Origin: Xenopus tropicalis | Taxonomy: Eukaryota; Chordata; Amphibia; Anura; Pipidae | Direction: 5' to 3' | Assembly: GCF_000004195.4 (NCBI RefSeq) | Contig: NC_030679.2 | Location: 15,556,712 to 15,620,711 of the forward strand | DNA: 64,000 bases | Shown: positions 32,618 through 42,539 of the stretch, one piece after another | Numbering within the stretch: position 1 is the stretch's first letter | Layout of the letters: every line of letters starts with the position of its first letter | The notes under the pieces: model-generated | Seen by the model: the letters and a program-made list of their open reading frames with translations, nothing else | Databases searched by the model: none | Told to the model about the DNA's origin: nothing | Translations under genes and position numbers: made by a program

Positions 32618-35600
32618 GTAAGTGTTTTAAGTTTATTGGGAAACAATGGCAGCTTAGGCAAGGCAGGAATTGCATAGAAGTCATAGGGAAATATTACTTA
32701 TTCATTTCTTAATAGTTTGGAGCATGGCAACTTATTATATCGTGGATACATGAATTAAACCTCTAAACAAGGGTGTAACCCTGGGCCACCCCAGCCACCC
32801 AATGGCACACACTTGTAGATTAGGAACAGCCCAGGGCTTGGGTGCAGTGTGGCAGTTGTACACATCGCAACAAGTACAGGGGCCAGAGGAGCACTGAGCA
32901 AAGCTGAAGGAAGTTGGCATGAACTGTTGTATATGGTAATTCATACAGCAGCTCTATGCACTTTGCTGAACACATAAAAACATAGGGCTAACTACCCTTT
33001 TAATTTTGCAATACTCACTTTTGTTGAATGTATATACAGACTACCAGAACACGTTTGTCTTACTTTTGCCTTTAAATCTGCGGTTTAGGAATGAATTCAA
33101 GTATTTATTAGACACAATAACTAGAGTCACCCAACCAGGTAAGTCATATAGTTATATATGTATCATATATAGTACATATATAGTATCTTGGGCAAGGGGA
33201 GGTGATCTGTGACAGGAATTCAGCAATAGGGCACTAACACTTTGAGAAAACAGTGATTTTTTTTTATCCACATAGAGCTTAACAGTCATTATTTTGCAGT
33301 CAGTTCTTTACATAAGAAGATTTATGGCAATGAGATCCTGATACACCAAGCATGGGTTTAGGCTAATGTTACGCAAGGTTGATTCCCTGTCTGTGTATAA
33401 ACGTAGGATGAGAATCAGCTGATCCGTGCTTTCTCCTGTGACTGCACCCAGAATCACTTTGGTGTGACAATTTGCAATTTGTCATTTTTTTTGTGGTTTT
33501 TAGTTATTTAGCTTTTTGATTGGCATCTCTCCAGTTTGGTATTTCAGCATCTATCTGGTTGCTAGGGTCTTATTTACCCTAGCAACCAGGCAGTGATTAG
33601 AATGAGAGACTTGAATATAAAAAGATGAAGGACTGAATAGTAAGAAAAGAAATAAAAATGTAGCCTTGCAAACAATTTTTTTTGTTTGCTGGCATCGGTG
33701 ACTCCCAGTGGAAAGATGAACAAAAGGAAGGCAAATAACTAAAAAAAAGTATACAAAAATAATGGCCAAATGCAATATAGGAATAGATTTATATACTCTA
33801 AAAATGCAAAAAGTTAAGTTAAAGGTGAACCACCCCTTTAAAACTGTGAAGTTGTGGAACTACCTCCCTGAACCAGTCGTGCTGGCTGATTCATTTTATA
33901 GCTTTAAGAAGGTTCTGGGTGGCTTCTTAGCAAGTGAGGGAATACAGGGTTATGGGAGATAGCTCTTAGTACAAGTTGATCCAGGGACTGGTCCGATTGC
34001 CATCTTGGAGTCAGGAAGGAATTTTTTCCCCTCTGCGGTAAATTAGAGAGGCTTCAGATGGGGTTTTTTGCCTTCCTCTGGATCAACTGGCAATTAGGCA
34101 GGTAATATATGAACGTGATGGACGTATGTCTTTTTTCAACCTGCTATGTAAAGCTCAAGCTCCATGGCAGACACTTATCACTGATCCTTTTTCATGCAGG
34201 GAAGAAGAATTTACTCCTATGGGGCCGGCAATCGTTTGAGACTTTTGATGAGAGCTTGTTGCCCCTGCCCAACTGTATCATTGCTCTCCTGAGCAGAAAG
34301 CTAAGGTATTGCATGGCACATAGGTACTGTTATAGGGAAGAATTTAAGGGGGCATGGGAGGGGTGATTAGATATTTGATCTTCTCTCGCTACTTCACAGT
34401 TATGTGTAAAGTGGGAGGGATCAACTGACCCCATGCTTCAGCAGGCCCGGAATGGCTTATTTTAAATTCCAGGCTGGGCCTGTGCTTTTAGGTTTTAATT
34501 AAGTGATAACTGAGACAATTCCTCTTACTTTTAGCACGGTACCCCCGTATGTGAGCTACTTGTGCAAAAATGAGGAAGAGATCCTAAAATTTGCCTCTAC
34601 TCCTCCTCTTAATGACGAGATTGAAACCATCTGGGTGCTGGGTGGCGTTGAGTCCTACAAGGTGAGTCTGACCTGCTGCACTGAATTAGGGTCATATCCA
34701 AAAAATGCTTGGCAGGCTGGCTGACTTGTTCAATATGGTAAAAGAAATCGATCAGTCTATGTGTAAAAGTTCCAAGCCGAAGCCAAAGTTGATGGACTTC
34801 CCAAAAAATCCTTTTAACTCAGAACAAACAAGAAAAAAAAATAAAAACAACAAAACTATATAAAGAGTAGTATTTCCTTTCAACAATACATCCTTTGTGA
34901 CCCAAAGTAGAACTATATAAATGGTCAATAGAAAAAGATCAAATCTTTAAAACCAGCCAATAATGCATTTCGTCTGGAGGGCTTCCTCAGAGAATGCCTA
35001 GATAAGGGATTTGTTTTAAGCGTTAAATATTGGTTTTAGAATCTATTGGCTGGTTTTAAAGATTTGATCTTTTTTCTATTGACCACCTGTATAGTTATAC
35101 TTTGGATCATTGTTTGTCCATTATGGTGACTCCCATGGTTAGAAGAATAGATCTCAGTTACTATGAGAGAGGGAATCTTGGGTTACGTTTTGGCTGAAGG
35201 GACAGAGTTTGCTGGTGTACTATATACCTACAGCACTCCATTCACATCAGATGGTGCTGGAACACTCTTGTCCATGCATGCAATACAAACGGGGTACACC
35301 AAGTCATTTGCGAGCAACTACCCAACATATGTCATTCACTCAGCAGATGAGGCACACAATTTTTTTTGGGGTGGTTCCCCTGGTTAGGGGAGATTATTGA
35401 CTCCCTCAGCTCAAAGCTTTTTACTGATATGAGGGTTCAATGGATAAGTACAACTTTTCCTGTTCCCCATAAAGAGGTAGAAAACCTGTATCAGAGAAGA
35501 TGAGACAAATTGCAATCAGAGATGGGTAAAAACCCTACACAGATATCTATATCTAGGGACTGTCTACTGCTGGATGGTGAAACTGTGCTTCTTCTTGGAT

Positions 35601-36517
35601 TGTACATCTGCCCAAACATCCAGTACATGGAGGTGTTTGTAGAGGCAACAGATAAAAGAAGAGTAGAGACACAAGTGAGGATAAAGCTGGAAAGTGGGTG
35701 GCCAAATAGAGTTGATCTGATTGTCTGACCCACGCTTTTAGAACACAGGCCCATGCAGACCTGATGGGGAGAGGACTGTGTCAATGAGCTGATGTGATCT
35801 TTAACCAATGGAATGTCACATCAACTCAATAGAAAACTGGCTCATTTTCTCCTGGATATCATTCAGACAGGCCCCCTACTTGGGTTAATGTACTTGGCCA
35901 AGTCTGTAGCTTAAATCAGCCTGTGTATGGCCAGCCTGACCCATGGGTGCATCCCCAGCTCTAGGCAACTGCCATTGAAATAAACGAGAGATGATTCCAA
36001 TAGTTCTGTTGCCCACCTACTGTGTTGGAAATAGCTAGGGTGACCACAAAAGCCCTGAATCACCCCATGTACTGTGCCCCTTAAAAAAATACATCAATAT
36101 TTGACTTTTTATTTGTGCTACTTAGTTGAAGCCCAGGGAGAATAAATACCCCCTGCTGAGGAAAGCAACATGCCAGCTCTTTCGTGTATAAAGTAACTGC
36201 TCCTCTGGCTTCTTCCTTGCAGAACCTTATGCAGCATCCTTGGTGCAACCACATCTACTTCACCAAAATTATGGCTGATTTCGAGTGTGACACATTTTTT
36301 CCCGAATTTGACAAAAACATTTTTAAATTAAAAGAAAAGTAAGTAACGTTTCTGATCTCTCTTTGTCTCTTTTTCTTGTTCTTTTACGGATCTTTTATCT
36401 TTTGTTGTTATTCTCCTTTCTAGCTTTCCAGGAGTTCCATCGGGAATACAGGAAGAGAACGGGGTAAAATACGTGTTTCAAGTGTACCAACGAGATCTTT
36501 TAGTGGATCTATTATAG
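32517..36517 (+). CDS. Dihydrofolate reductase family protein (six exons, complete coding sequence)
   Basis: Six exons (32517-32617, 33089-33138, 34200-34305, 34535-34661, 36223-36338, 36424-36517) join into 197 codons plus TAG, all with AG/GT borders. The product shows the DHFR layout: VKLIAAACNSMGIGLNGYLP near the start (residues about 11-30), WNLPNEFKYL with the substrate-binding Glu region, KKNLLLWGRQSFE (NADPH site), WVLGGVESYK (second Gly motif, about 121-130), and IYFTKIMADFECDTFFPEFD with FPGVPSGIQEENGVKYVFQV at the C-terminus. It differs clearly from canonical vertebrate DHFR (for example GYLPW rather than GDLPW, LLWGRQSFE rather than VIMGKKTWF), so I take it as a DHFR paralogue; reduction of dihydrofolate is likely but not certain. 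Confidence 0.88.
33089..33138 (+). CDS. DHFR-family exon 2
   Basis: Acceptor CGGTTTAG, then NEFKYLLDTITRVTQP, then donor GTAAGT. The Glu here aligns with the catalytic acidic residue of vertebrate DHFR. At 50 nt it is short but in phase with both neighbours. Confidence 0.85.
33465..33842. mobile_element. T2-type MITE in DHFR-family intron 2
   Basis: Contains the hallmark phrases CAATTTGCAATTTG, TTTAGTTATTTAGC, ATCTGGTTGCTAGGGTC and the terminus AAGGTGAACCACCCCTTTAA. The same family occurs at 39951-40369. The left end is truncated. Confidence 0.8.
33845..34148 (+). mobile_element. CR1 3' fragment in DHFR-family intron 2
   Basis: Encodes the last residues of CR1 ORF2 ([13 protein letters not shown], ending 33962) followed by the 3'UTR, which ends ATGTCTTTTTTCAACCTGCTATG with part of the tail missing. 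It begins directly after the T2 MITE and ends about 50 nt from the exon 3 acceptor. Confidence 0.88.
34200..34305 (+). CDS. DHFR-family exon 3
   Basis: Acceptor TTTTTCATGCAG, then GKKNLLLWGRQSFETFDESL through CIIALLSRKL, then donor GTATTG. WGR-x-SFE replaces the MGKKTW motif of canonical DHFR. A CR1 tail ends about 50 nt upstream of the acceptor. Confidence 0.88.
34535..34661 (+). CDS. DHFR-family exon 4
   Basis: Acceptor CTTACTTTTAG, then STVPPYVSYLCKNEEEILKF through ETIWVLGGVESYK, then donor GTGAGT. It contains the second Gly-rich cofactor motif (WVLGG). Confidence 0.9.
34922..35085. repeat. Inverted repeat in DHFR-family intron 4
   Basis: Arms of about 40 bp (GGTCAATAGAAAAAGATCAA... at 34922 and its complement ending CTATTGACC at 35085) enclose about 85 bp. 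The loop holds, on the minus strand, CTGAGGAAGCC followed 9 nt later by CGAAATGC, a decayed hammerhead-like motif. Possibly the end of a small retroelement. Confidence 0.65.
36223..36338 (+). CDS. DHFR-family exon 5
   Basis: Acceptor TTCTTCCTTGCAG, then NLMQHPWCNHIYFTKIMADF and ECDTFFPEFDKNIFKLKE, then donor GTAAGT. IYFTKI-x-ADFECDTFFP corresponds to LFVTRIMQDFESDTFFP of vertebrate DHFR. Confidence 0.9.
36424..36517 (+). CDS. DHFR-family exon 6 with stop
   Basis: Acceptor CTCCTTTCTAG, then FPGVPSGIQEENGVKYVFQV through RDLLVDLL and TAG at 36515-36517. AATAAA at 36655-36660 is a plausible polyadenylation signal, giving a short 3'UTR of about 160 nt. Confidence 0.9.
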
Positions 36518-36660
36518 TAACAGGGTAATGTCCCTAACTGGAGAACAGCTAATAGGAATCAAATGTGACCAATAACGGACTCTGGAGCAAAACTACAGCT
36601 GCTATTGGGCCTAAATGGCCAGGCTATTGGAATAACAGGGCTGATTATCTGTGTAATAAA

Positions 36661-37410
36661 GGGGAACATCACATTCAGGCTTTCTCTAAATGTATTTAAG
36701 CAGCTGTTTAATATACTTTTACTTTTTTTAATGTGTGTGTTGGCAGCTACTCGTTAATATTCAGCTACACCTCCTGTCAGGAAACAGACTTATTATTAAG
36801 AAACCCTAGCCCAGGACATATGCCATCAGACCATTCTTATTTCCACCATGGCTCTATATAAGAAACAATACCATTTGGTCTATATGAAGTTTCTTTGAGA
36901 ATGGGACCAGGATGGCTCTCTTGTTGGGTTACAAGAAAGACCCAATCCAACATTGTTACTTACACCTCACCATACCCAGTCAATGTTGTCACTTACTGTA
37001 CATGAGGCTGGGGGCAGTGCAACCTCCCAATAGGCCCCGGTATGGTCTAGATTTGTATTTCTGCCCATTCACTGCATCCAGGGGTGTGACCTCACACGCA
37101 AGGGCCCCCCAGCAAAAATTCTCCAGGTCACCCCTATCAGTCACATGCGCTTCTGCTGCCTCTTTAGTTACACCACTGGTGGCACTCACCATTGCTAGTG
37201 ATGGGTAAGTACCAATGGGTTGTGTGTTGCTTTTGGAAAGTTTTATAGCAAAAGAAGGGTCCAGCCTTTCATTACTAGTAATACTGACACTTTCCTATCG
37301 TTTATTAGTAGCTGAGTAATATTCCAGTATAACCGGGGAAGGCCTCACTGCCGTCCCTCTGCAGGACAGACAAGCAAATGTTTTATGATCATCCTGCACG
37401 CTGAAAAATT
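36661..37410. other. Interval downstream of the DHFR-family gene
   Basis: No further exon recognised. It includes a CAG-type MITE remnant at about 37079-37180 (CAGGGGTGTGAC at the left, GTTACACCACTGG at the right), for which no target duplication was found. Confidence 0.5.
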
Positions 37411-37720
37411 CTATCTATCATCTATCTATCTATCTATCAATCATATATCTATCTACCTATGTATCGTATATCTATCTATCTGTCCATCTATTCATTTTAT
37501 TAATTATATTCTATTCATTTATTTATCTATCTATGTATCTATCTATCTTATACATCCATAAATCGATCTATCATTTATCTGTTTGTCTATTTATCAATAA
37601 TCTATCTCTCTATTATCTATTTGTCTGTCTGTCTGTCTATCATATATCTATCTACCTATCTATCATATATCTATTCATCTGTCCATCTATTCATCAACTA
37701 TCTATTCCTCTATCTATCCA
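37411..37720. repeat. CTAT tetranucleotide repeat tract
   Basis: About 310 bp built from CTAT with interruptions such as CCAT, GTCT and ATAT. The open frame across it (Ser/Ile/Tyr-rich) is a repeat artefact. Confidence 0.95.
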
Positions 37721-37938
37721 TGCACTTCCAATTTTAAATCAAAATCCTAAATATCAGAAACAAGAAAGGGCTTGTTATAAGAGTGGCTAGTAGCCAATAG
37801 TAGGATGGCTGCAGAGAGGGAGAAAGCTGTCATGATAGTTTCCTTTGCTGATACCAGGAGATAAAGAAAAGGGGGAGCAGATGTTATTGAGCCAGTACCA
37901 GGCTCTGATGAAGTATGCCTCAAATGGGAGCTTGCACC

Positions 37939-38379
37939 AAGGAACAGTAACACCAAAAAATGAAAGTGTATAAAAATAATTAATATATTATGTACTATTG
38001 CCCTGCACTGGTAAAAGTTGTGTGTTTGCTTCATAAACACTACTACAGTTTATATAAATACCCTGCTGTGTAGCCATGGGGGCAGCCATTTAAATTGAAA
38101 AAAGGAGAAAAGGCACAGGTTACTAAGCAGATAACAGATAAGTAGCATAGATTCCCATTGTATTCTACACAGTTTATCTGGTATCTTCTTATGTAACCTC
38201 TGCCTTTTCTCCTTTTTTCAATTTAAATGGCTGCCCCCATGGCTACACAACAGCTATTTCTATTAACTACAGTAGTCTTTCTGAAGCAAACACACAACTT
38301 TTACCAGTGCAGGGCAACAGTACATTATATTTTAATTATTTTAAAACATTTTTATTTTTTAGTGTTACTGTTCCTTTAA
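37939..38379. mobile_element. Palindromic T2-type MITE
   Basis: Ends AAGGAACAGTAACAC and GTGTTACTGTTCCTTTAA. The inner arms share GCCATGGGGGCAGCCATTTA and its complement, so much of the 440 bp can fold back. The family has TTAAAGGAACAG-type ends, common in Xenopus. Confidence 0.85.
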
Positions 38380-38633
38380 GGAGATAATCATAATAATATG
38401 TAACCCCACCAACAAGGAATGGGGCAGCAATGAAAAAAAAGACCCACAAACACAGGCCTACACCCCTGATTCATTATATGCCTAATATACTAAAACCCTA
38501 CCCACAATCTGCCCAAAACCTGCCCATCTTATCGCAACCCTTTGTAACCCACAAATCACACCTTTACTTCTCTTACGGCCCCCTGACTGCAGTACCCCTG
38601 TCTCCCCTGAAGTTTGCCCTGACCCAGGGGCGT

Positions 38634-38788
38634 AATTACAGAGGAAGCAGACCCTGCTGCTGCAGGGGAGGCAAGGCGTGTAGGGGGCCCAATCAGGCCC
38701 AATAACAAATATTGGTAGAATCCATCAATGTTTTGGGGCCTTAAATTGAATTTGCTGTGGGGCCCAATAATATTTAATTATGCCACTG
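38634..38788. mobile_element. CAG-type MITE
   Basis: Left end CAGGGGCGTAATTAC, right end TAATTATGCCACTG: imperfect inverted repeats 155 bp apart. The internal GGGGGCCCAATCAGGCCCAA is common in frog repeats of this kind. hAT-like, but no clear 8-bp duplication. Confidence 0.65.
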
Positions 38789-38995
38789 CCCTATAGTATA
38801 GGGGTATTAATACTTCTATGCTACTGGGGATAACTGAAATGCCTGACTCTCCTCCTTTATTATAACTATGTTACCTTTGAAATTACCCTCAAAACCAAAC
38901 TCATTCTTGAAAAGGCAGTGTATAAATGAAGAGTAATTGAGATAGATTGGAAGCAATTTACATTTACGTGGATATCCTTCCCAGCCACCCAACAC

Positions 38996-39215
38996 CTTCT
39001 TATGATTTATTCAGCCTTCATACAGCTCCCATAGTCCTTTCATTTCTGGAATCTGTGACTGGAAGAACAGCCCAATCCTTTTTATGCAAATCCCTAATTA
39101 TGCAATTAATTCTGAGGGCTGAAGAAGCTAATCCCCTCCAGGCATGAAATGGGAAAGCCTGCTCCCAAATTGCTAGGTTTTGCATTTTCAGGAACTTTTT
39201 CACCCTGCAATTAAA
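38996..39215 (+). other. Non-coding segment similar to 51160-51395
   Basis: Shares ordered blocks with the later segment: GATTTATTCAGCCTT, CTTTTCATTT or CTTTCATTT, TGGAATCT, GGAAGAA, CCCAATCCT, ATTCTGAG, CATGAAATG or CACGAAATG, and TTCACCCTGCA. Similarity is moderate over about 220 bp. No splice sites or frame. Either an old dispersed repeat or a duplicated regulatory element. Confidence 0.55.
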
Positions 39216-39950
39216 TTATTTGTGAATTCCAGATGTAGAGATACAGGTATTGGATCTATTATTCGAAATGATTGGGTGTCTGGATTAGCCACTTTTTCCA
39301 AGGGCCACTTACTATCTGACGGGGATGGGAACAAAAATGGGAGGGGCTATGATTATTCCTAAACTGTCAGCAAAACCAGAGCGACCTGCAAGGTGGAAGA
39401 GATAAAGGGTGGGACGGGGGGGGGGGGGGTGGCAACCCTATTTTATATAAGGAATGTTTTTGTAATTTGGATTACATTGGAAACATTTAAACAGTAAATA
39501 AACCCAATAGGATTGTTTTGCCAACAATTAGATAAATGCAGCTTAGTTTCCACCAAACCTTACTAAAACTTGCCACCCCCAGCTCTCCCCATTAGGGGGC
39601 CCAAGCTTAATTACAGCCACAGTTACATTTGCTTATTGCATGCTGCTCTTTATTTCTGCTAGTCATGAGGGATGGCCACAGGCGCCATGGGGGTACATAC
39701 TGTCCCTCATAGGCGGAGGGTGACTTTTTTGTTTGGGGAGGCTAAATATGGGCCGTACACAGTCCGACCTATAGCTAATGTGAGACTTAGTGGATTTGCT
39801 GCCGGTGTAAAAAATTAACCTCCCAACTACCTCTTGCCGGTGCGGGTGGGGGTGCTTTTTTTAACCCTAAAATGCTTAGGATGTAAAAGCATTCACGTGC
39901 ACTTCTGTTAGGGGTTCATTTGTGTTTGTGAACAGTTAGCTTCAAGGGGT

Positions 39951-40369
39951 AGTTCACCTTTAAATTAGCTTTTAATATGATGTAGACACTGATATTCTGA
40001 GACAATTTGCAATTGGTCCTCTTTTATTTTTAATAGTTTTTCGGTTATTTAGCTTATTGTTCAGCAGCTCTCCATTTGGTATTTCAGCAGCTATCTGGTT
40101 GCTAGGATCTTATTTACCAGGTAGTGGTTTAAACAAGAGATGGGAATATGAATAGTTAAGGGGCTGCATGGAAAAATAAAACTGTAGCTTCACAGAGCAA
40201 TACTTTTTGGTCAGTGACCCTCATTTGAAAGCTGGAAAGAGGCAGAAGCAAAAGGCAAATTATTCAAAAACTATAAAAAATGAACTAGGAAGACCAATTG
40301 CAAATTGCTAGGAATAGGCCATTCTATAATATACTACAAGTTAACTTAAAAGTGAACCTCCCCTTTAGA
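39951..40369. mobile_element. T2-type MITE with AAGGGGTAGTTCACC ends
   Basis: Ends AAGGGGTAGTTCACC and GTGAACCTCCCCTTTA. It contains GCAATTGGTCCTC, CAGCAGCTCTCCA, ATCTGGTTGCTAGG and TGAAAGCTGGAAAGAGGC, a combination I recognise as one of the commonest Xenopus MITEs. Confidence 0.88.
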
Positions 40370-40895
40370 TGTGTTTAAGTTAGCTTTAGAGAGAGAAAGC
40401 AGCAGGTACTGACATCCCAGGCACGTTATATACAGTGAGACACAGTCTTTATATACAAAACCAGCACATTATATGCCATGAGGAGCAGTGGGTACAGATG
40501 GCAGATATTCAGGCCCTGGCACTATAACACTGGAACGAATACACAGCATTGGCCCCACTGTAACTAACTAGGAATGAAAAAAACAATGACAAAAGTAAAA
40601 GAAAAATAGAAGGAGCAAAAAACCATAACAAATATATAAAAGCACAATGAGCTTTGTCAGGGGGAAAAGTTAACCCTCCATCTGTTAGGGTAGGGGATAG
40701 GGATATTATAGATGTCAGGTGAAAAAACAATTTAATTTCAGCTAGTGGGTCAGTCTTTAGAACATATACAGTATAGTACCTGTGTATAGTACCTGTGGGA
40801 GGAAAACTGCAGCAAAAGTTCAAAGTTGGTTCTTGGATAAAGTTTACAGCCTGCAGATTCTTCTTTTTTTTAGTCTTCAATTTTGCACTGCTTCC

Positions 40896-41456
40896 AGTTT
40901 GCAAAATCTGCTTAACAAACTTGCAGGTATAGGGCCACTCCCAGAGGGCACCTTGTTGGCAACAATGGATGTGGAATCACTCTATACAAACATTCCACAT
41001 ACAGATGGTATAGCCGCCTGCAAAGAATTTCTGGAAAAGGAGGGCCTACCATCTCATGCAGTTACACAACTGATTGAGTTCACCTTGACACACAATCACT
41101 TCCTATTCGGGCAGGAAATATATCTACAGAAGATGGGAACCAGTATGGGTACACGCTTTGCACCCCAATATGCCAATCTTTTCATGGCAAAACTAGAAGA
41201 GGACTTTCTCTCTACCTGTAACACCAAGCCTCTGACGTACCTCCGCTATATAGATGACATATTCATAATCTGGACCGGTACTGAACAAGAATTCATTCAA
41301 TTTCACAAACAATTTCATGACTTTCACCCAACGATCAATTTAAAGCTGGACTACTCCCATACTCACATTCACTTTTTAGATACAACCATTCTTATCAGGG
41401 AGAATAGTTTACAAACCACCATTTATCGAAAGCCAACGGATAAACCATCTCCCTGA
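40896..41456 (+). pseudogene. Penelope-like reverse transcriptase fragment
   Basis: Translation from about 40896 begins LQNLLNKLAGIGPLPEGTLL and includes TMDVESLYTNIPH (catalytic Asp), KMGTSMGTRFAPQYANLFM and YLRYIDDIFIIW (YIDD catalytic pair), LDYSHTHIHFLDTTI and IYRKPTDKPS. The N-terminal third of the usual polypeptide is missing. At about 41451 a small deletion shifts frame, and similarity continues in another frame (HTKHSTIYSQALRFNRVCSD). Confidence 0.88.
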
Positions 41457-41842
41457 CCACACCAAACACTCCACCATCTATAGCCAGGCTCTACGATTTA
41501 ATCGGGTATGTTCTGACACTACTGAAAGGGACCACCACCTAAAAACACTTAAAGCAGACTTCATTAACAGGGGCTACAACCCAAGGATTGTGGATCAAAA
41601 CATCTATACAGTCACCAGAATTCCCAGAAGTTAACTTCTGCAATATAAACAAAAAACAGAAACAAATAGGGTTCCTCTAGTAGTCACATACAATCCCCAA
41701 CTAAAAACCCTAAGAAAAATAGCTAAAGATCTACAGTGCACACTCCATAAGGATGAGAGGCTCCAAAACATATTCCCAGACCCACCACTTCTGGCATTCA
41801 GGCAGCCCCCAAACCTAAAAAAAACTAATAACAAGAAGTGCC
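41457..41842 (+). pseudogene. Penelope-like linker region with frame damage
   Basis: Continues the element in shifted frames: LKTLKADFINRGYNPRIVDQ, VPLVVTYNPQLKTLRKIAKD, then DPPLLAFRQPPNLKKLITRS. It includes a stop after about 41632. It ends at the TTAA where the second piggyBac-type element entered. Confidence 0.7.
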
Positions 41843-42539
41843 TTAACCCTTTAAGTGCCAGCCGAATTCGTCATTTCGGTTCCCCCCAGTGCCAGATGTT
41901 TTTTAAGCATTTTGTACTCATTCACTTTAACAATGTTTTTTGGTAGGAAAACCTCCACGAAACTAGGGAAATTATATATCGTTTTTTTCGTCACTAATTG
42001 GGCTTCGACATACATACCAAATTTTATAACTTTTCTGGAGATATGATGTGTATTTTGGGTGAAATATGTAAAAAAAAAAAAAAATTATGAAAAATTTCTG
42101 TATATTTTGAGGTTTTTTTCCATAGAAAAGTTAATTTTACTCACTTTTTTTTATTGTTTGTAAAAGCCCTGATACTCCCAATTCCAACGATACCAAATAT
42201 GTGGTGGTACCCCACAGTTCCTGTCCAGAAGTAACCCCCAAACTAAGGCAATACTTAGTACAATATAACACCAGAACAAAGCAGAAAAGCGCTTGTAACA
42301 GTTAATGCAGCATAACTTATATGTAAATCTAAAATATCCCCTCATGTTTGGTATCTTTAGAAACTACAGACCTTCAGGTTTCTAGGTGCAATGTAGTTTT
42401 CACTCAAAAGCCAAATACCTTTTGTCAGTGCATTGTGAAATTTGGAACTTTTTATGACATTTTTTTTTTTTTCTAAAACGTAAACTTGGACGCATGATCA
42501 AATGTGGATTTGACAAAAAAAAATCTCATAAAAATTTTC

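Noticed and set aside
35163..35808. Short frames on both strands in DHFR-family intron 4 as an extra gene
   Set aside because: No domain, no splice logic, and they lie between two confirmed exons.
37533..37790. Ser/Ile/Tyr-rich frame
   Set aside because: Translation of the CTAT repeat.
37905..37950. CTGATGA near 37914 as a hammerhead ribozyme
   Set aside because: No stem II hairpin and no GAAA at the right distance.
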